From assembly GCA_009702045.1 (NCBI GenBank), contig WLIV01000006.1, positions 103,519-167,518 on the forward strand: DNA of 64,000 nucleotides. The letters run 5' to 3'. The position numbers and the translations under genes are program-made. The notes under the pieces were generated by a model. The model searched no databases. It saw only the letters and a program-made list of their open reading frames with translations, and was not told the origin of the DNA. How positions within the stretch are numbered: the first letter of the stretch is position 1; every line of letters begins with the position of its first letter. The DNA is from Actinomycetota bacterium. Its GTDB lineage: Bacteria; Actinomycetota; Acidimicrobiia; Acidimicrobiales; Ilumatobacteraceae. Shown piece by piece: positions 49,801 through 57,810 of this stretch.

Positions 49801-51761
49801 ACGGCCTCCTCGGGCACACGGCGCTGATCGTCGGTTTCGCTGCGTCGCTGTTTGGCGCGCTGGCACTCATCGCCGCCATCCGGCTGGGGAACGCGCGGTT
49901 GATCAAGACCGTGATGCCCTACGGGTGGTTGGCGTTGGGCGGTGCCGTGATGGCGGTCGTGGTGATGGAGCGTGGATTGATCACCCGCGACTGGCAGCTG
50001 GCCTACGTGCAGAGGGTCGGCTCGCGCGACACGCCGGCGCTGTTCAACTTCACCGCACTGTGGAGCGCGCTCGAGGGCAGCATCCTGCTGTGGCTGCTGC
50101 TGCTGGCCGTGTACACGGCGATCATCATGCACCGCTATCGCGCCCGCCTCGCCGACCCGCTGGTGGGATGGGCGCTGGTCGTGATGTTCTTCGTCACGGC
50201 GTTCTTCTTCTTTCTCGCGCTCGGCCCCACCGACGCGTTCCGTGCGGGGGTGACGCCCGACTTCACCGCGTGCTGCAAGGGCCCCAACCCGCTGTTGCAG
50301 AACCACGTGCTCGTGTTGTTCCACCCGCCGATCCTGTACCTCGGCTACGTCGGCTTCACCGTGCCGTTCGCGTTCGCGATCGCCGCGCTGGTCACCGGCC
50401 GCGTCGGTGAAGGCTGGTTGGTGGAGACCCGTCGCTGGGCGCTGTTCGCGTGGGGTTTCCTCACCGTGGGCATCGTGCTCGGCGGATGGTGGAGCTACGA
50501 GGTGCTCGGCTGGGGTGGCGTGTGGGGCTGGGACCCCGTGGAGAACGCGAGTTTCCTGCCGTGGCTGACCGGCACTGCCTACATCCACTCGGTGATGGTG
50601 CAAGAGCGGCGCGGCATGCTGCGCGTCTGGAACCTCAGCCTGCTGGTGGCCACGTTCTCGCTCACCATCCTGGGAACGTTCCTCACTCGCAGCGGTGTGG
50701 TCAACAGCGTGCACGCGTTCAGCGACAGCACCATCGGCCCGTTCCTGCTGGGCGCGTTCGGCGTCGTCGTGCTGGTGTCGTTGGGCCTCATAGCCTGGCG
50801 TGGAGATCGTCTGCGTTCACCAGGTGCGATCGACTCGCCGATTTCGCGCGAAGGCGCGTTCCTGGCCAACAACGTCCTGCTCGCGCTGTTCGCGTTCGTG
50901 ATCCTGCTGGGCACCGTGTTCCCGCTGATCGTGGAGGCCAAGGACAACCGCAAGATCGCCGTCGGCTCGCCGTTCTTCGACACGATGAGCCAGCCGATCG
51001 GTCTGGTGTTGCTATTTCTGATGGCCGTTGCCCCGGCACTGCCGTGGCGCAAGGCATCCGGCGAACTGCTGCGCGACCGGCTGTTCTGGCCCGCGTGGTG
51101 CGGTGCGGGCACGCTGGCGCTGTCGGTGTTCCTCGGCGCCACGGATCTCGCCCCGCTGCTGGCGTTCACGTTCGCTGGGTTCGCCGGTGGTGCAGCCATC
51201 CGCCAGCTGGTGCTGGCCACCCGCCGCCAGGGGTACCGCGGCCTGCTGGGGCGCACGAACGGCGGCATGGTGGTACACCTCGGGGTGATCATCATCGCGG
51301 TCGCGCTCGCGGCCTCGAACAGCTACACCCGCTCGGCCGAGTTCACCATGATGAAGGGCGAGACCGTCAGTTTTGCCGGGCACACGTTCAAGGTGCTCGA
51401 TGTGCTCGACTTCACCACCCCGCGGACGGTGGGCATCAAGGCCGAGATCTCGATCGATGGCGGCCAGGCCTACGCACCGGCGATCAGCAAGTACACGGCG
51501 TTCGGGATGGACGTGCCCACGCCGAGCGTGAAGACGTCGCTCGTCCAGGACATCTACCTCACGTTGGAGAACGGTTCGAAGCCCAGTACTGGCGAAGCGA
51601 AGATCAAGGTGTTCATCAAGCCGATGGTCGTGTGGCTCTGGATCGGCGGCACCCTGTGCGCGTTCGGCACGCTGCTCGCCGCGTTCCCCGGCAAGAACCG
51701 CCGTCGGCCCACCGACGCGGTCAGCGCGCCGATCCCGCTCGACGAGGTGGCCAGTGTCTGA
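49782..51761 (+). CDS. ccmF: Cytochrome c heme lyase CcmF
   Basis: 659 residues, overlapping ccmE by 19 bp. Multiple TM helices (about 14-15) carry the WWD motif GWGGVWGWDPVENASFLPW (around 240-260). The His-bearing HPPILYLGYVG and the C-terminal periplasmic loop follow. It joins heme from CcmE to apocytochrome c held by CcmH. The GTG of ccmG overlaps its end. Confidence 0.95.
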   Translation: MLAEGLNGLLGHTALIVGFAASLFGALALIAAIRLGNARLIKTVMPYGWLALGGAVMAVVVMERGLITRDWQLAYVQRVGSRDTPALFNFTALWSALEGSILLWLLLLAVYTAIIMHRYRARLADPLVGWALVVMFFVTAFFFFLALGPTDAFRAGVTPDFTACCKGPNPLLQNHVLVLFHPPILYLGYVGFTVPFAFAIAALVTGRVGEGWLVETRRWALFAWGFLTVGIVLGGWWSYEVLGWGGVWGWDPVENASFLPWLTGTAYIHSVMVQERRGMLRVWNLSLLVATFSLTILGTFLTRSGVVNSVHAFSDSTIGPFLLGAFGVVVLVSLGLIAWRGDRLRSPGAIDSPISREGAFLANNVLLALFAFVILLGTVFPLIVEAKDNRKIAVGSPFFDTMSQPIGLVLLFLMAVAPALPWRKASGELLRDRLFWPAWCGAGTLALSVFLGATDLAPLLAFTFAGFAGGAAIRQLVLATRRQGYRGLLGRTNGGMVVHLGVIIIAVALAASNSYTRSAEFTMMKGETVSFAGHTFKVLDVLDFTTPRTVGIKAEISIDGGQAYAPAISKYTAFGMDVPTPSVKTSLVQDIYLTLENGSKPSTGEAKIKVFIKPMVVWLWIGGTLCAFGTLLAAFPGKNRRRPTDAVSAPIPLDEVASV

Positions 51762-52353
51762 CGTCGAAGCCGTCGAGGTCGCATCCGGCCGTCGCCCGGT
51801 TGCGCCGTTCATCGCGCTCGCAGTCGCGCTGGTGCTCGGCTCGCTGTTCTGGGTTCTGGCCACCAGCAAGTCCGGCCCCACCGACACGCTCGGTCTGGTC
51901 GACAGCCCGCTGATCGGCAAGCCGGCCCCTGCTGTGCGCGGCACCACCGCCGATGGCGCGACATTCGAGCTCTCGCGCCGCAAGGGCAGCTGGGTCGTGG
52001 TGAACTTCTTCAACTCGCGCTGTGTGCCGTGCAAGGCCGAGCACCCAGCGTTGGTCGCGTTCGAGCAGCAGCAGACGACGCTGGGTGCGGATGGCGCCGA
52101 GTTGTACGCGATCGACCAGCCGCCAGATTCCCCCGCTGAGATCATGGCCTTCTTCGCCGAGCGCGGCGGCAACTGGCCGGTCGTGCTCGATGACGATGGT
52201 TTGTTCAACGTGGCGTTCGGTGTGGCCCAGGTGCCCGAGACGTTCATCATCGATCCCGATGGCATCGTGCGCATGCGTTGGGCCGGTGCGATCGACTCGG
52301 TCACCCTCGCATTACTGGTGCAGCAACAACGCGACATCTACGGGTTGCAATGA
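51754..52353 (+). CDS. ccmG: Thioredoxin-like CcmG/DsbE
   Basis: 199 residues from a GTG overlapping ccmF by 8 bp. An N-terminal TM anchor (about 17-36) precedes the thioredoxin fold. The active site is C90-V-P-C93 in FFNSRCVPCKAEHP, and cis-Pro is in QVPETFIID. It keeps the CXXCH Cys of apocytochrome c reduced. ATGA overlap with ccmH. Confidence 0.93.
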   Translation: MSDVEAVEVASGRRPVAPFIALAVALVLGSLFWVLATSKSGPTDTLGLVDSPLIGKPAPAVRGTTADGATFELSRRKGSWVVVNFFNSRCVPCKAEHPALVAFEQQQTTLGADGAELYAIDQPPDSPAEIMAFFAERGGNWPVVLDDDGLFNVAFGVAQVPETFIIDPDGIVRMRWAGAIDSVTLALLVQQQRDIYGLQ

Positions 52354-52838
52354 GCGCCGCATCGTCGGTCAAGCGTTGGCCCGGTTGGGTGCTGTTGGCG
52401 TTCGTGGTGGCGGGCTGCCTCGCCTACGGCGTCACCCGCGACGCAGGTGCGCGCACACCTGAGGAGCGCGTCGAGGAGATCAGCAAGCAGCTGGCGTGCC
52501 CGATCTGCAACGGCGAGACCGTTTACGAATCGCGCAACACGGCGTCGGCGAGCATCCGCGCCGAGATCAAGAACCAGGTGAGCACCACCGACGCCAGTGA
52601 CGACGCGATCATCGCCTATGTCGTGCAGCAGTTCGGGGCCAAGACCCAGTTGCTGCCTCGGGCCAGTGGGTTCGAGAGCCTGGTGTGGGTGATTCCCGGT
52701 GTCGCGCTGGTGTGCGCCGGAGTCGGCCTGTTCTTCTCCTTCCGCAAGTGGCGCACCAACGTCGACACCGTTCCCGATGCCGCAGATCGTGCGCGTGTGG
52801 AGGCAGCAATGGCGGCGGAGGACAGCGGTGAATCCTGA
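52350..52838 (+). CDS. ccmH: Cytochrome c maturation protein CcmH
   Basis: 162 residues. The signal/TM start (about 10-28) is followed by the redox motif LACPIC (Cys50, Cys53) in KQLACPICNGETVYES, where most CcmH have LRCxxC. A second TM (about 119-139) anchors the C-terminus. It receives the apocytochrome disulfide and presents it to CcmF. It overlaps ccmI by 11 bp. Confidence 0.92.
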   Translation: MSAASSVKRWPGWVLLAFVVAGCLAYGVTRDAGARTPEERVEEISKQLACPICNGETVYESRNTASASIRAEIKNQVSTTDASDDAIIAYVVQQFGAKTQLLPRASGFESLVWVIPGVALVCAGVGLFFSFRKWRTNVDTVPDAADRARVEAAMAAEDSGES

Positions 52839-53580
52839 TCGGTTGGCGGAGCTGGAGGATGAGCGTTCGTTCCTGCTGCGCAGTATTCGCGACATCGAGG
52901 CTGAGCACGCGGCTGGCGATGTCGACGAGCACGACTTCACCACGCTGCGCGATGGCTACGTCGCCCGCGCGTCGGCCGTGCTGCAGGAAATCGAGAACGG
53001 CCGCAGCTCGCTCGTGCCGAAGCGGCAGCAACCGTGGTGGCGCCGCGTGGCGATCATCGGCGGCACACTCGTGGTCGCCATCGCGCTGGGTGTGTTCGTC
53101 GCCAACTCGGCCGGGCAGCGCTTGCCGGGGCAATCGCTGACGGGTGGCAAACCGGCCGACGAGGTGGCCATCCAACTGGCCAATGCGCGCCAGTCGATGG
53201 GTGCGGATCCGAAGGCCTCGCTGGAGGCCTACGCCAAGGTGCTGGAAATCGAACCCGACAACGTGGAAGCGATCACCTACGGCGCATGGTTGAAGGTGCT
53301 GACCGGCCGTTCGTCGGGTGACGCGCAGATGATGGTCGACGCGTTGCCCGAACTGCGCCACGCGATCGAGATCGACCCCACCTACGCCGACGCGCACTGC
53401 TTCCTTGCGGTCGCCTCGGGTCGGTTCCTCGATCCGCCGGACGCGGCCACGGGTGTCAGCGAAGGGGTGGCGTGTCTGAACGCCAACCCGCCAGCGATGT
53501 TGAAGGGGCAGATCGAGCAGCTCGTCGCCGAACTGCAACTCGGCAGCCCCACGTCGACGCCGACTACATCGACCACCTGA
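52828..53580 (+). CDS. ccmI: CcmI-like TPR protein of cytochrome c biogenesis
   Basis: 250 residues from a GTG at 52828, chosen because GGAGG lies 6-8 nt upstream. An N-terminal coiled coil LAELEDERSFLLRSIRDIE precedes a TM helix (about 72-92). TPR-like repeats follow (YAKVLEIEPDNVEAITYGAW, HAIEIDPTYADAHCFLAV). CcmI chaperones apocytochrome c. The last gene of the ccm operon; the sequence is divergent from proteobacterial CcmI, so the name rests partly on position. Confidence 0.8.
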   Translation: MNPDRLAELEDERSFLLRSIRDIEAEHAAGDVDEHDFTTLRDGYVARASAVLQEIENGRSSLVPKRQQPWWRRVAIIGGTLVVAIALGVFVANSAGQRLPGQSLTGGKPADEVAIQLANARQSMGADPKASLEAYAKVLEIEPDNVEAITYGAWLKVLTGRSSGDAQMMVDALPELRHAIEIDPTYADAHCFLAVASGRFLDPPDAATGVSEGVACLNANPPAMLKGQIEQLVAELQLGSPTSTPTTSTT

Positions 53581-53614
53581 CCGGGACCGCTGCTACAGCA
53601 ACCGGCGGTGCTAC

Positions 53615-54148
53615 TCAGCCGCGGGTGACGACGCTGTTGGTGAGCTTGTCGTGCCAGGTCTGCTTGCGGCCATCCCACAGCATCCACAGGAAGCCGAGGT
53701 AGCAGGGGATCGCCGACAGGTAGCGACCGAAGAACCGACCGACGGCACGGCCGGTGCCAATCGGCTGACCGGTCTGGGCGTCGGCGACGCGGATGCCGAC
53801 AGCCTGGTGGCCCCAGCTCTGGCCACGACCGACACGGCGGCAGTAGAGCACGGCGTAGGCGATCAGGCTCACCGCGCCAAGCAACACGGCGATAGCCACC
53901 GTGCCCGTGTTCGGCACCTCGCACAGGCGCGGCTCGTGGTTGACGGTGCACGCGCCGATGTGCTTCGGCCCGGCCATCAGCACTGCGATGGTGGGAACGG
54001 CAAACAAGAAGCCCACGAGCCCGTCGATGATGTACGCGCCCAGGCGTGAACCGAACCCGGCGTACTGCTGCGTCTGGGCGACGGCGTAGGCGGTGTAACC
54101 GGGCGGCGGAGGCGGCGGCGGAGGGGGCGGCGGCGGCATCATGTTCAT
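53615..54148 (-). CDS. RDD-family membrane protein with poly-Pro N-terminus
   Basis: 177 residues. A run of twelve Pro followed by GYTAYAV leads into the RDD domain: FGSRLGAYIIDGLVGFL, then QSWGHQAVGIRVAD. There are three to four TM segments. RDD proteins are mostly uncharacterised, some linked to ion exchange. The Pro-rich PPPGYxAY start recurs in the DUF4328 protein two genes upstream on the same strand. Confidence 0.85.
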   Translation of the reverse strand: MNMMPPPPPPPPPPPPGYTAYAVAQTQQYAGFGSRLGAYIIDGLVGFLFAVPTIAVLMAGPKHIGACTVNHEPRLCEVPNTGTVAIAVLLGAVSLIAYAVLYCRRVGRGQSWGHQAVGIRVADAQTGQPIGTGRAVGRFFGRYLSAIPCYLGFLWMLWDGRKQTWHDKLTNSVVTRG

Positions 54149-54193
54149 GACGCGAAACTAACGGAGTGGTCAGACCCCATCGGGCATGGGCGC

Positions 54194-54655
54194 TCAGACG
54201 TCCGGTGGCGGCCAGGCGGCAGCGCGGGTGATCGCACCGGAGGCTTCGCGGCCCAGCACCCACACGCTGGCCTTGCGCCACTCAGGCGCTCCCGCGAACG
54301 CGCATCCGCGTCGTTCGAGCGCGTTGATGGTGTCGGGGATGACATCGCCGTGGCTGCACAAGACGCTGCCGTCGGGCAGTGTCGACAACAGCGTCAGCGC
54401 GCCGGCGAAACCCGTCTCCTCGGCCAAGCGTTCGTCGAGTTCAACAGCGATACCCAGCGTCGCTGCCAACGGCTGCAGCGTCTGGACACAACGTAGATAC
54501 GGGCTGCTGACCAGCCGTCCGGTGGCCAGCGCGCTCAGGCGGGTGGCGAGCGCATCGGCCTGCAGCCGACCGGCGCCGGTGAGCGGACGCTCGCGGTCGT
54601 CGCCCTCCCAGGTGCTGCGGCTTCCCGCCTTCGCGTGACGGACGAGATACAGCAC
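54194..54655 (-). CDS. SixA-like phosphohistidine phosphatase
   Basis: 153 residues from a GTG at 54655; longer frames would overlap the upstream gene. The RHG motif is YLVRHAKAG (His7), with the second His in CSHGDVI. RPLTGAGRLQADALA matches the SixA subgroup of histidine phosphatases. It may dephosphorylate a phosphohistidine protein or a small phosphate ester. It is read just after the DUF4328 gene (7-bp gap). Confidence 0.82.
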   Translation of the reverse strand: MLYLVRHAKAGSRSTWEGDDRERPLTGAGRLQADALATRLSALATGRLVSSPYLRCVQTLQPLAATLGIAVELDERLAEETGFAGALTLLSTLPDGSVLCSHGDVIPDTINALERRGCAFAGAPEWRKASVWVLGREASGAITRAAAWPPPDV

Positions 54656-54662
54656 GAGGTGC

Positions 54663-55421
54663 TCAGGCCTCGCGGATGGCCAGCTTGTGGCGTGCGGTGA
54701 ACTCGCGCACGAGCAGCATGAACACCACCGATGCGGCGATCGTGAGCGCGCCCGTGAGCCCGACGAAGGTGAGTTTGTCGGTGATGTTCTTGGCGATGTC
54801 GTCGCGGGTGCCGTTGGCGCGAACCGGGCTGAGGCCGCCCACACCCATCGCCAGGCCAGCGGCGACAGCGGCCAGCGTGAGCGCAAGGTGCAGTGCGATC
54901 AGCGGCGAGAAGAGATTGCGTTTCCAGTTGGGGTCGCCAGCAGCGACCTCAGGATCGGAGGCCTGCCAGAGTTCGCGCCACATGAAGAACGGCAGGATGC
55001 CCAGTGTGCATCCGCCGAGGATGTTGATCGCGATGGTGGTGCCGGGACGGAACCGCTGCGGCTGACGACCGAGCACTTCGGCGTTCTTCGCCATCCGCCA
55101 CGTCCAGATACACAGGATGACGAGCTGTGCCACGCCGATGAGGGTGACAACCAGCCCGACGCCCACGTACGCCGCGAGTTTGGTGTTGAACTGCGACACG
55201 TCGCCGTTGGCGAGGAAGTTCTTCGCGGCGGCCTTCAACGAGAACTGCACGAGCACGAGCGCTGCCTGGGCAACGATGCTGACGCCAATCAGGCCGGCGA
55301 GCCACTTGCCCAGCGTGCCGACCCGGCGGAAGCTGCCCGTCGCGGCGTTGAAACCGCCGCCGTAGGCCACATAGCCGGGCGGGGGTGACATGTTCGGCGG
55401 CGGGGGAGGCAGATCGCTCAT
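54663..55421 (-). CDS. DUF4328-type membrane protein with Pro-rich N-terminus
   Basis: 252 residues. MSDLPPPPPNMSPPPGYVAYGGG leads into about five to six TM helices, with WTWRMAKNAEVLGR and FFMWRELWQASDP as conserved DUF4328 signatures. The function is unknown. It is the first gene of a three-gene run with sixA-like and the RDD gene, and it diverges from the molybdopterin oxidoreductase over 41 bp. Confidence 0.82.
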   Translation of the reverse strand: MSDLPPPPPNMSPPPGYVAYGGGFNAATGSFRRVGTLGKWLAGLIGVSIVAQAALVLVQFSLKAAAKNFLANGDVSQFNTKLAAYVGVGLVVTLIGVAQLVILCIWTWRMAKNAEVLGRQPQRFRPGTTIAINILGGCTLGILPFFMWRELWQASDPEVAAGDPNWKRNLFSPLIALHLALTLAAVAAGLAMGVGGLSPVRANGTRDDIAKNITDKLTFVGLTGALTIAASVVFMLLVREFTARHKLAIREA

Positions 55422-55462
55422 GCCTCGTACCTTACGCGGTCGGGTTCCGGCAGACTGCCCCG

Positions 55463-56074
55463 ATGGGATTCTTCGATCGCAACCGCGATGAGCTAGCGGC
55501 CAAGGGCTACGACCCGGCGCGGCTGCCGTCGGGTCAGTACCTCACCGACCGCTTTCCGGTGCTCCACGTCGGCGACGTGCCCACCTACGCACCGGGCGAG
55601 TGGAACCTCACGATCACCGGTCTCGTCGATGCACCGTTCACAATCGGCCTCGACGATTTGAAGGCGATGCCCGCTGTGACGCTCACCTTCGACATCCACT
55701 GCGTCACCAAGTGGAGCAAGTTCGACACCACCTGGACCGGTGTGCGCGTGCGCGATCTGTTCGAACACGCCGAGGTGCAGGCGGGCGCCACGCACGTGAT
55801 GGAACACGCTGAGTACGGCTACACCACGAACCTGCCGTTGGCCGACATCATCACCGACGAAGCAATCGTCGCCTATGCGTTCGAGGGTGACGACATTGAG
55901 CCGATCCACGGTGGCCCGGTGCGCATCGTCGTGCCCCACCTGTACTTCTGGAAGAGCGCCAAGTGGGTGCGTACGCTCGAGCTGCGCTCCTCCGATCAGC
56001 CCGGCTTCTGGGAACAGAACGGCTACCACATGTACGGCGACCCGTTCCGCGAACAGCGGCACTGGGGCGACTGA
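55463..56074 (+). CDS. Molybdopterin-binding oxidoreductase (sulfite oxidase-fold, single domain)
   Basis: 203 residues from MGFFDRNRDE at 55463. The domain of the sulfite oxidase superfamily has the Mo-binding Cys80 in FDIHCVTKWSKF, then TWTGVRVRDLFEH and YFWKSAKWVRTLEL near the C-terminus. There is no signal peptide and no dimerisation domain, so it resembles YedY/YuiH-type proteins in the cytoplasm. Its last 40 bp are duplicated downstream at 56224-56254. Substrate unknown. Confidence 0.88.
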   Translation: MGFFDRNRDELAAKGYDPARLPSGQYLTDRFPVLHVGDVPTYAPGEWNLTITGLVDAPFTIGLDDLKAMPAVTLTFDIHCVTKWSKFDTTWTGVRVRDLFEHAEVQAGATHVMEHAEYGYTTNLPLADIITDEAIVAYAFEGDDIEPIHGGPVRIVVPHLYFWKSAKWVRTLELRSSDQPGFWEQNGYHMYGDPFREQRHWGD

Positions 56075-56076
56075 CC

Positions 56077-56124
56077 CAAGTCGGCGCTGAGGTGGGGTAC
56101 ATCCACGTGTCAGCGCCGAAGTTG
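56077..56124. repeat. Dispersed hairpin repeat, copy 2
   Basis: TCGGCGCTGA (56081-56090) and TCAGCGCCGA (56110-56119) are perfect arms, flanked by CAAG and AGTTG that nearly pair. The loop GGTGGGGTACATCCACGTG resembles copy 1. It follows the stop codon of a plus-strand gene in a convergent region. Confidence 0.75.
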
Positions 56125-56137
56125 CGATGACCTACGG

Positions 56138-56183
56138 GCTTCGGCGTTGAGATGGGGCAGCACGACAGATGAACGCCGAGGCT
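56138..56183. repeat. Dispersed hairpin repeat, copy 3
   Basis: TCGGCGTT (56141-56148) and AACGCCGA (56172-56179) form perfect 8-bp arms, with GCT and GGC extending them. The loop GAGATGGGGCAGCACGACAG shares its start with the other copies. It is 14 bp from copy 2 in the same orientation. Confidence 0.72.
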
Positions 56184-56223
56184 GGCCTGCGCGGAGTTGC
56201 CGATGTGGGCGGTCGTGGCAACG

Positions 56224-56254
56224 CGACCCGTTCCTCGAGCAGGGCGACTGACCC
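56224..56254 (+). pseudogene. Duplicated tail of the molybdopterin oxidoreductase gene
   Basis: CGACCCGTTCC and GGCGACTGACCC, found at 56038-56048 and 56066-56077 at the end of the oxidoreductase gene, occur again at 56224-56234 and 56243-56254, with 9 bases fewer between them. It is a fragment only, with no reading frame of its own. Confidence 0.6.
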
Positions 56255-56269
56255 GATTGGTGGTGGCAG

Positions 56270-57079
56270 CTAGCGCGCCGCTGACGCGAGCAACTCGGAG
56301 ATGGTGACGATGCGGTAGCCGCTACGGATGGCAGCGTCCAGCATGCACGGCACCGCTGCGGCGGTGGTCTCGTGGCGGCCGCCACCGTCGTGCGCGAGCA
56401 CGATCGCTCCGGGACGCAGGCCAGCCTTGAACCGGCCGCAGATCGTCGCCGCCGACGGTCGCCATGTCGCCGCATCACCCGTGAAGATCGAGGCGAAGAT
56501 GTTGCAGTAGCCGAGGGTGGCGAGACCGTTCTGCAACTCAGCGTTGCTGAGCAGGCCGGGTGCGCGGAACAGTCGGGGAGTCACACCCGTGACGCTGGCG
56601 ATCAACTGTGCCGCCGGCACGATCTGCGGAAGGATCGTCTTCGCCGTATACGGGTGCGTGACGGTGTGGTTGCCGATCTCGTGGCCCCGTGCTGCGACCG
56701 AGCGGCCGATGTCGGGATACTTCAGCAGGTGCACACCGATCATGAAGAATGTCGCCCGAGCTCCGCGTTGCTCGAACGCGCTCATGATTGCGGTCGTGGT
56801 GTACGGCCACGGGCCATCGTCGAAACCGAAGGCAACCAGCTTCGCCCCACCGGTGTCAACGGAGTGCACCACCGAGCCCGGAGCGCAACTCAGCGGTAAT
56901 GCGGACAACGGAATGACTTGCGACCGAGCACCGCGCACCGCCACCGAGAACGAGCCATCCGAAGGGCCCGGTGTGGGGTCGGTGCCGGGACGGACGACCG
57001 AGCCGGCGCTGAGCGCAGCCACGACGAGGATGCACGCGGGCACCACCGCTATTCGTCGCCAGCGTTCGTGCGCCACCAT
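56270..57079 (-). CDS. Polysaccharide deacetylase (NodB domain), membrane-anchored
   Basis: 269 residues from MVAHERWRRI at 57079; a GTG seven codons earlier is also open. An N-terminal TM/signal segment precedes a NodB domain. Motif 1 is FGFDDGP with the catalytic Asp, motif 2 NHTVTHP with the metal His, motif 3 RAPGLL and motif 5 VLAHDGGG. It probably removes N-acetyl groups from peptidoglycan or a surface glycan outside the membrane. It converges on the oxidoreductase gene across the hairpin repeats. Confidence 0.88.
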   Translation of the reverse strand: MVAHERWRRIAVVPACILVVAALSAGSVVRPGTDPTPGPSDGSFSVAVRGARSQVIPLSALPLSCAPGSVVHSVDTGGAKLVAFGFDDGPWPYTTTAIMSAFEQRGARATFFMIGVHLLKYPDIGRSVAARGHEIGNHTVTHPYTAKTILPQIVPAAQLIASVTGVTPRLFRAPGLLSNAELQNGLATLGYCNIFASIFTGDAATWRPSAATICGRFKAGLRPGAIVLAHDGGGRHETTAAAVPCMLDAAIRSGYRIVTISELLASAAR

Positions 57080-57116
57080 GCCCCGATTGTGGCGCGTCAC
57101 AAAGCGTTTCGCGCTA

Positions 57117-57728
57117 CTACTCGTCGGCGGGCCGCAGGAGGTCCAGGCTGAAGCCCGGTCGGCCGTGCTCTCGGTCCGTCACGTCGCGGATGGCCGCGCG
57201 GTGGAAGCCGGCGGGATCGGGTAGCTCGACCAACCACCGGAGTGACTTCGTCGAGTCGTGCTCGATCGCCTCGGCGTACGGGCGCTCGACGAGGTGGTGC
57301 ACGTGCGGCATCACGCTGTGGGCGATCTCCAAGCAGCGATACAGGTCGTCGGCGATCTGAGTGAGATAGCCATCGCGGTACATGACGGCACGCATCCACG
57401 GCCCTTGCTCGGAGAACACACGGTGGTGGCGGTGCGAACGCACCCGTGCCGCATCGAGCCATGCTGCCAACGAGTACGGCTCGGGGACGCGGTTGCTGAT
57501 GCCCATACCGAATTCGACCAGCGTGTGCCGGGCGGACCGTACATCGTCGTCCGTGGGCCGCGCGCCGGGCCACGGGAAGCGATCCATGTCGAGGAACAGC
57601 CGGTCGTCAGTGGCCAACTGCTCGATGAACTCGTGCGCGTCGTGGCGGTGCATCGCACCGCGCCCGGCGCGGGATGCTGCGACCGCTTCGTACGCCACAT
57701 GTCCAACCATCATCAAGCCCATTCTCAC
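57117..57728 (-). CDS. Hypothetical protein
   Basis: 203 residues from a GTG; nearby ATG codons could also serve. It is soluble, His/Arg-rich, with segments HRHDAHEFIEQLATDDRLFL, FPWPGARPTDDDVRSARH and PWMRAVMYRDGYLTQIADDL. An even spread of charges and GC-rich third positions support coding. No family is recognised. It lies 16 bp upstream of the deacetylase on the same strand. Confidence 0.65.
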   Translation of the reverse strand: MRMGLMMVGHVAYEAVAASRAGRGAMHRHDAHEFIEQLATDDRLFLDMDRFPWPGARPTDDDVRSARHTLVEFGMGISNRVPEPYSLAAWLDAARVRSHRHHRVFSEQGPWMRAVMYRDGYLTQIADDLYRCLEIAHSVMPHVHHLVERPYAEAIEHDSTKSLRWLVELPDPAGFHRAAIRDVTDREHGRPGFSLDLLRPADE

Positions 57729-57810
57729 AGATGCTTGTCGTCGGTGTCACGTGCCCACACCGGCGCTGTTATGTGGACCTATTGTGTGCGTCAGACCAGG
57801 GGGAAACCAG

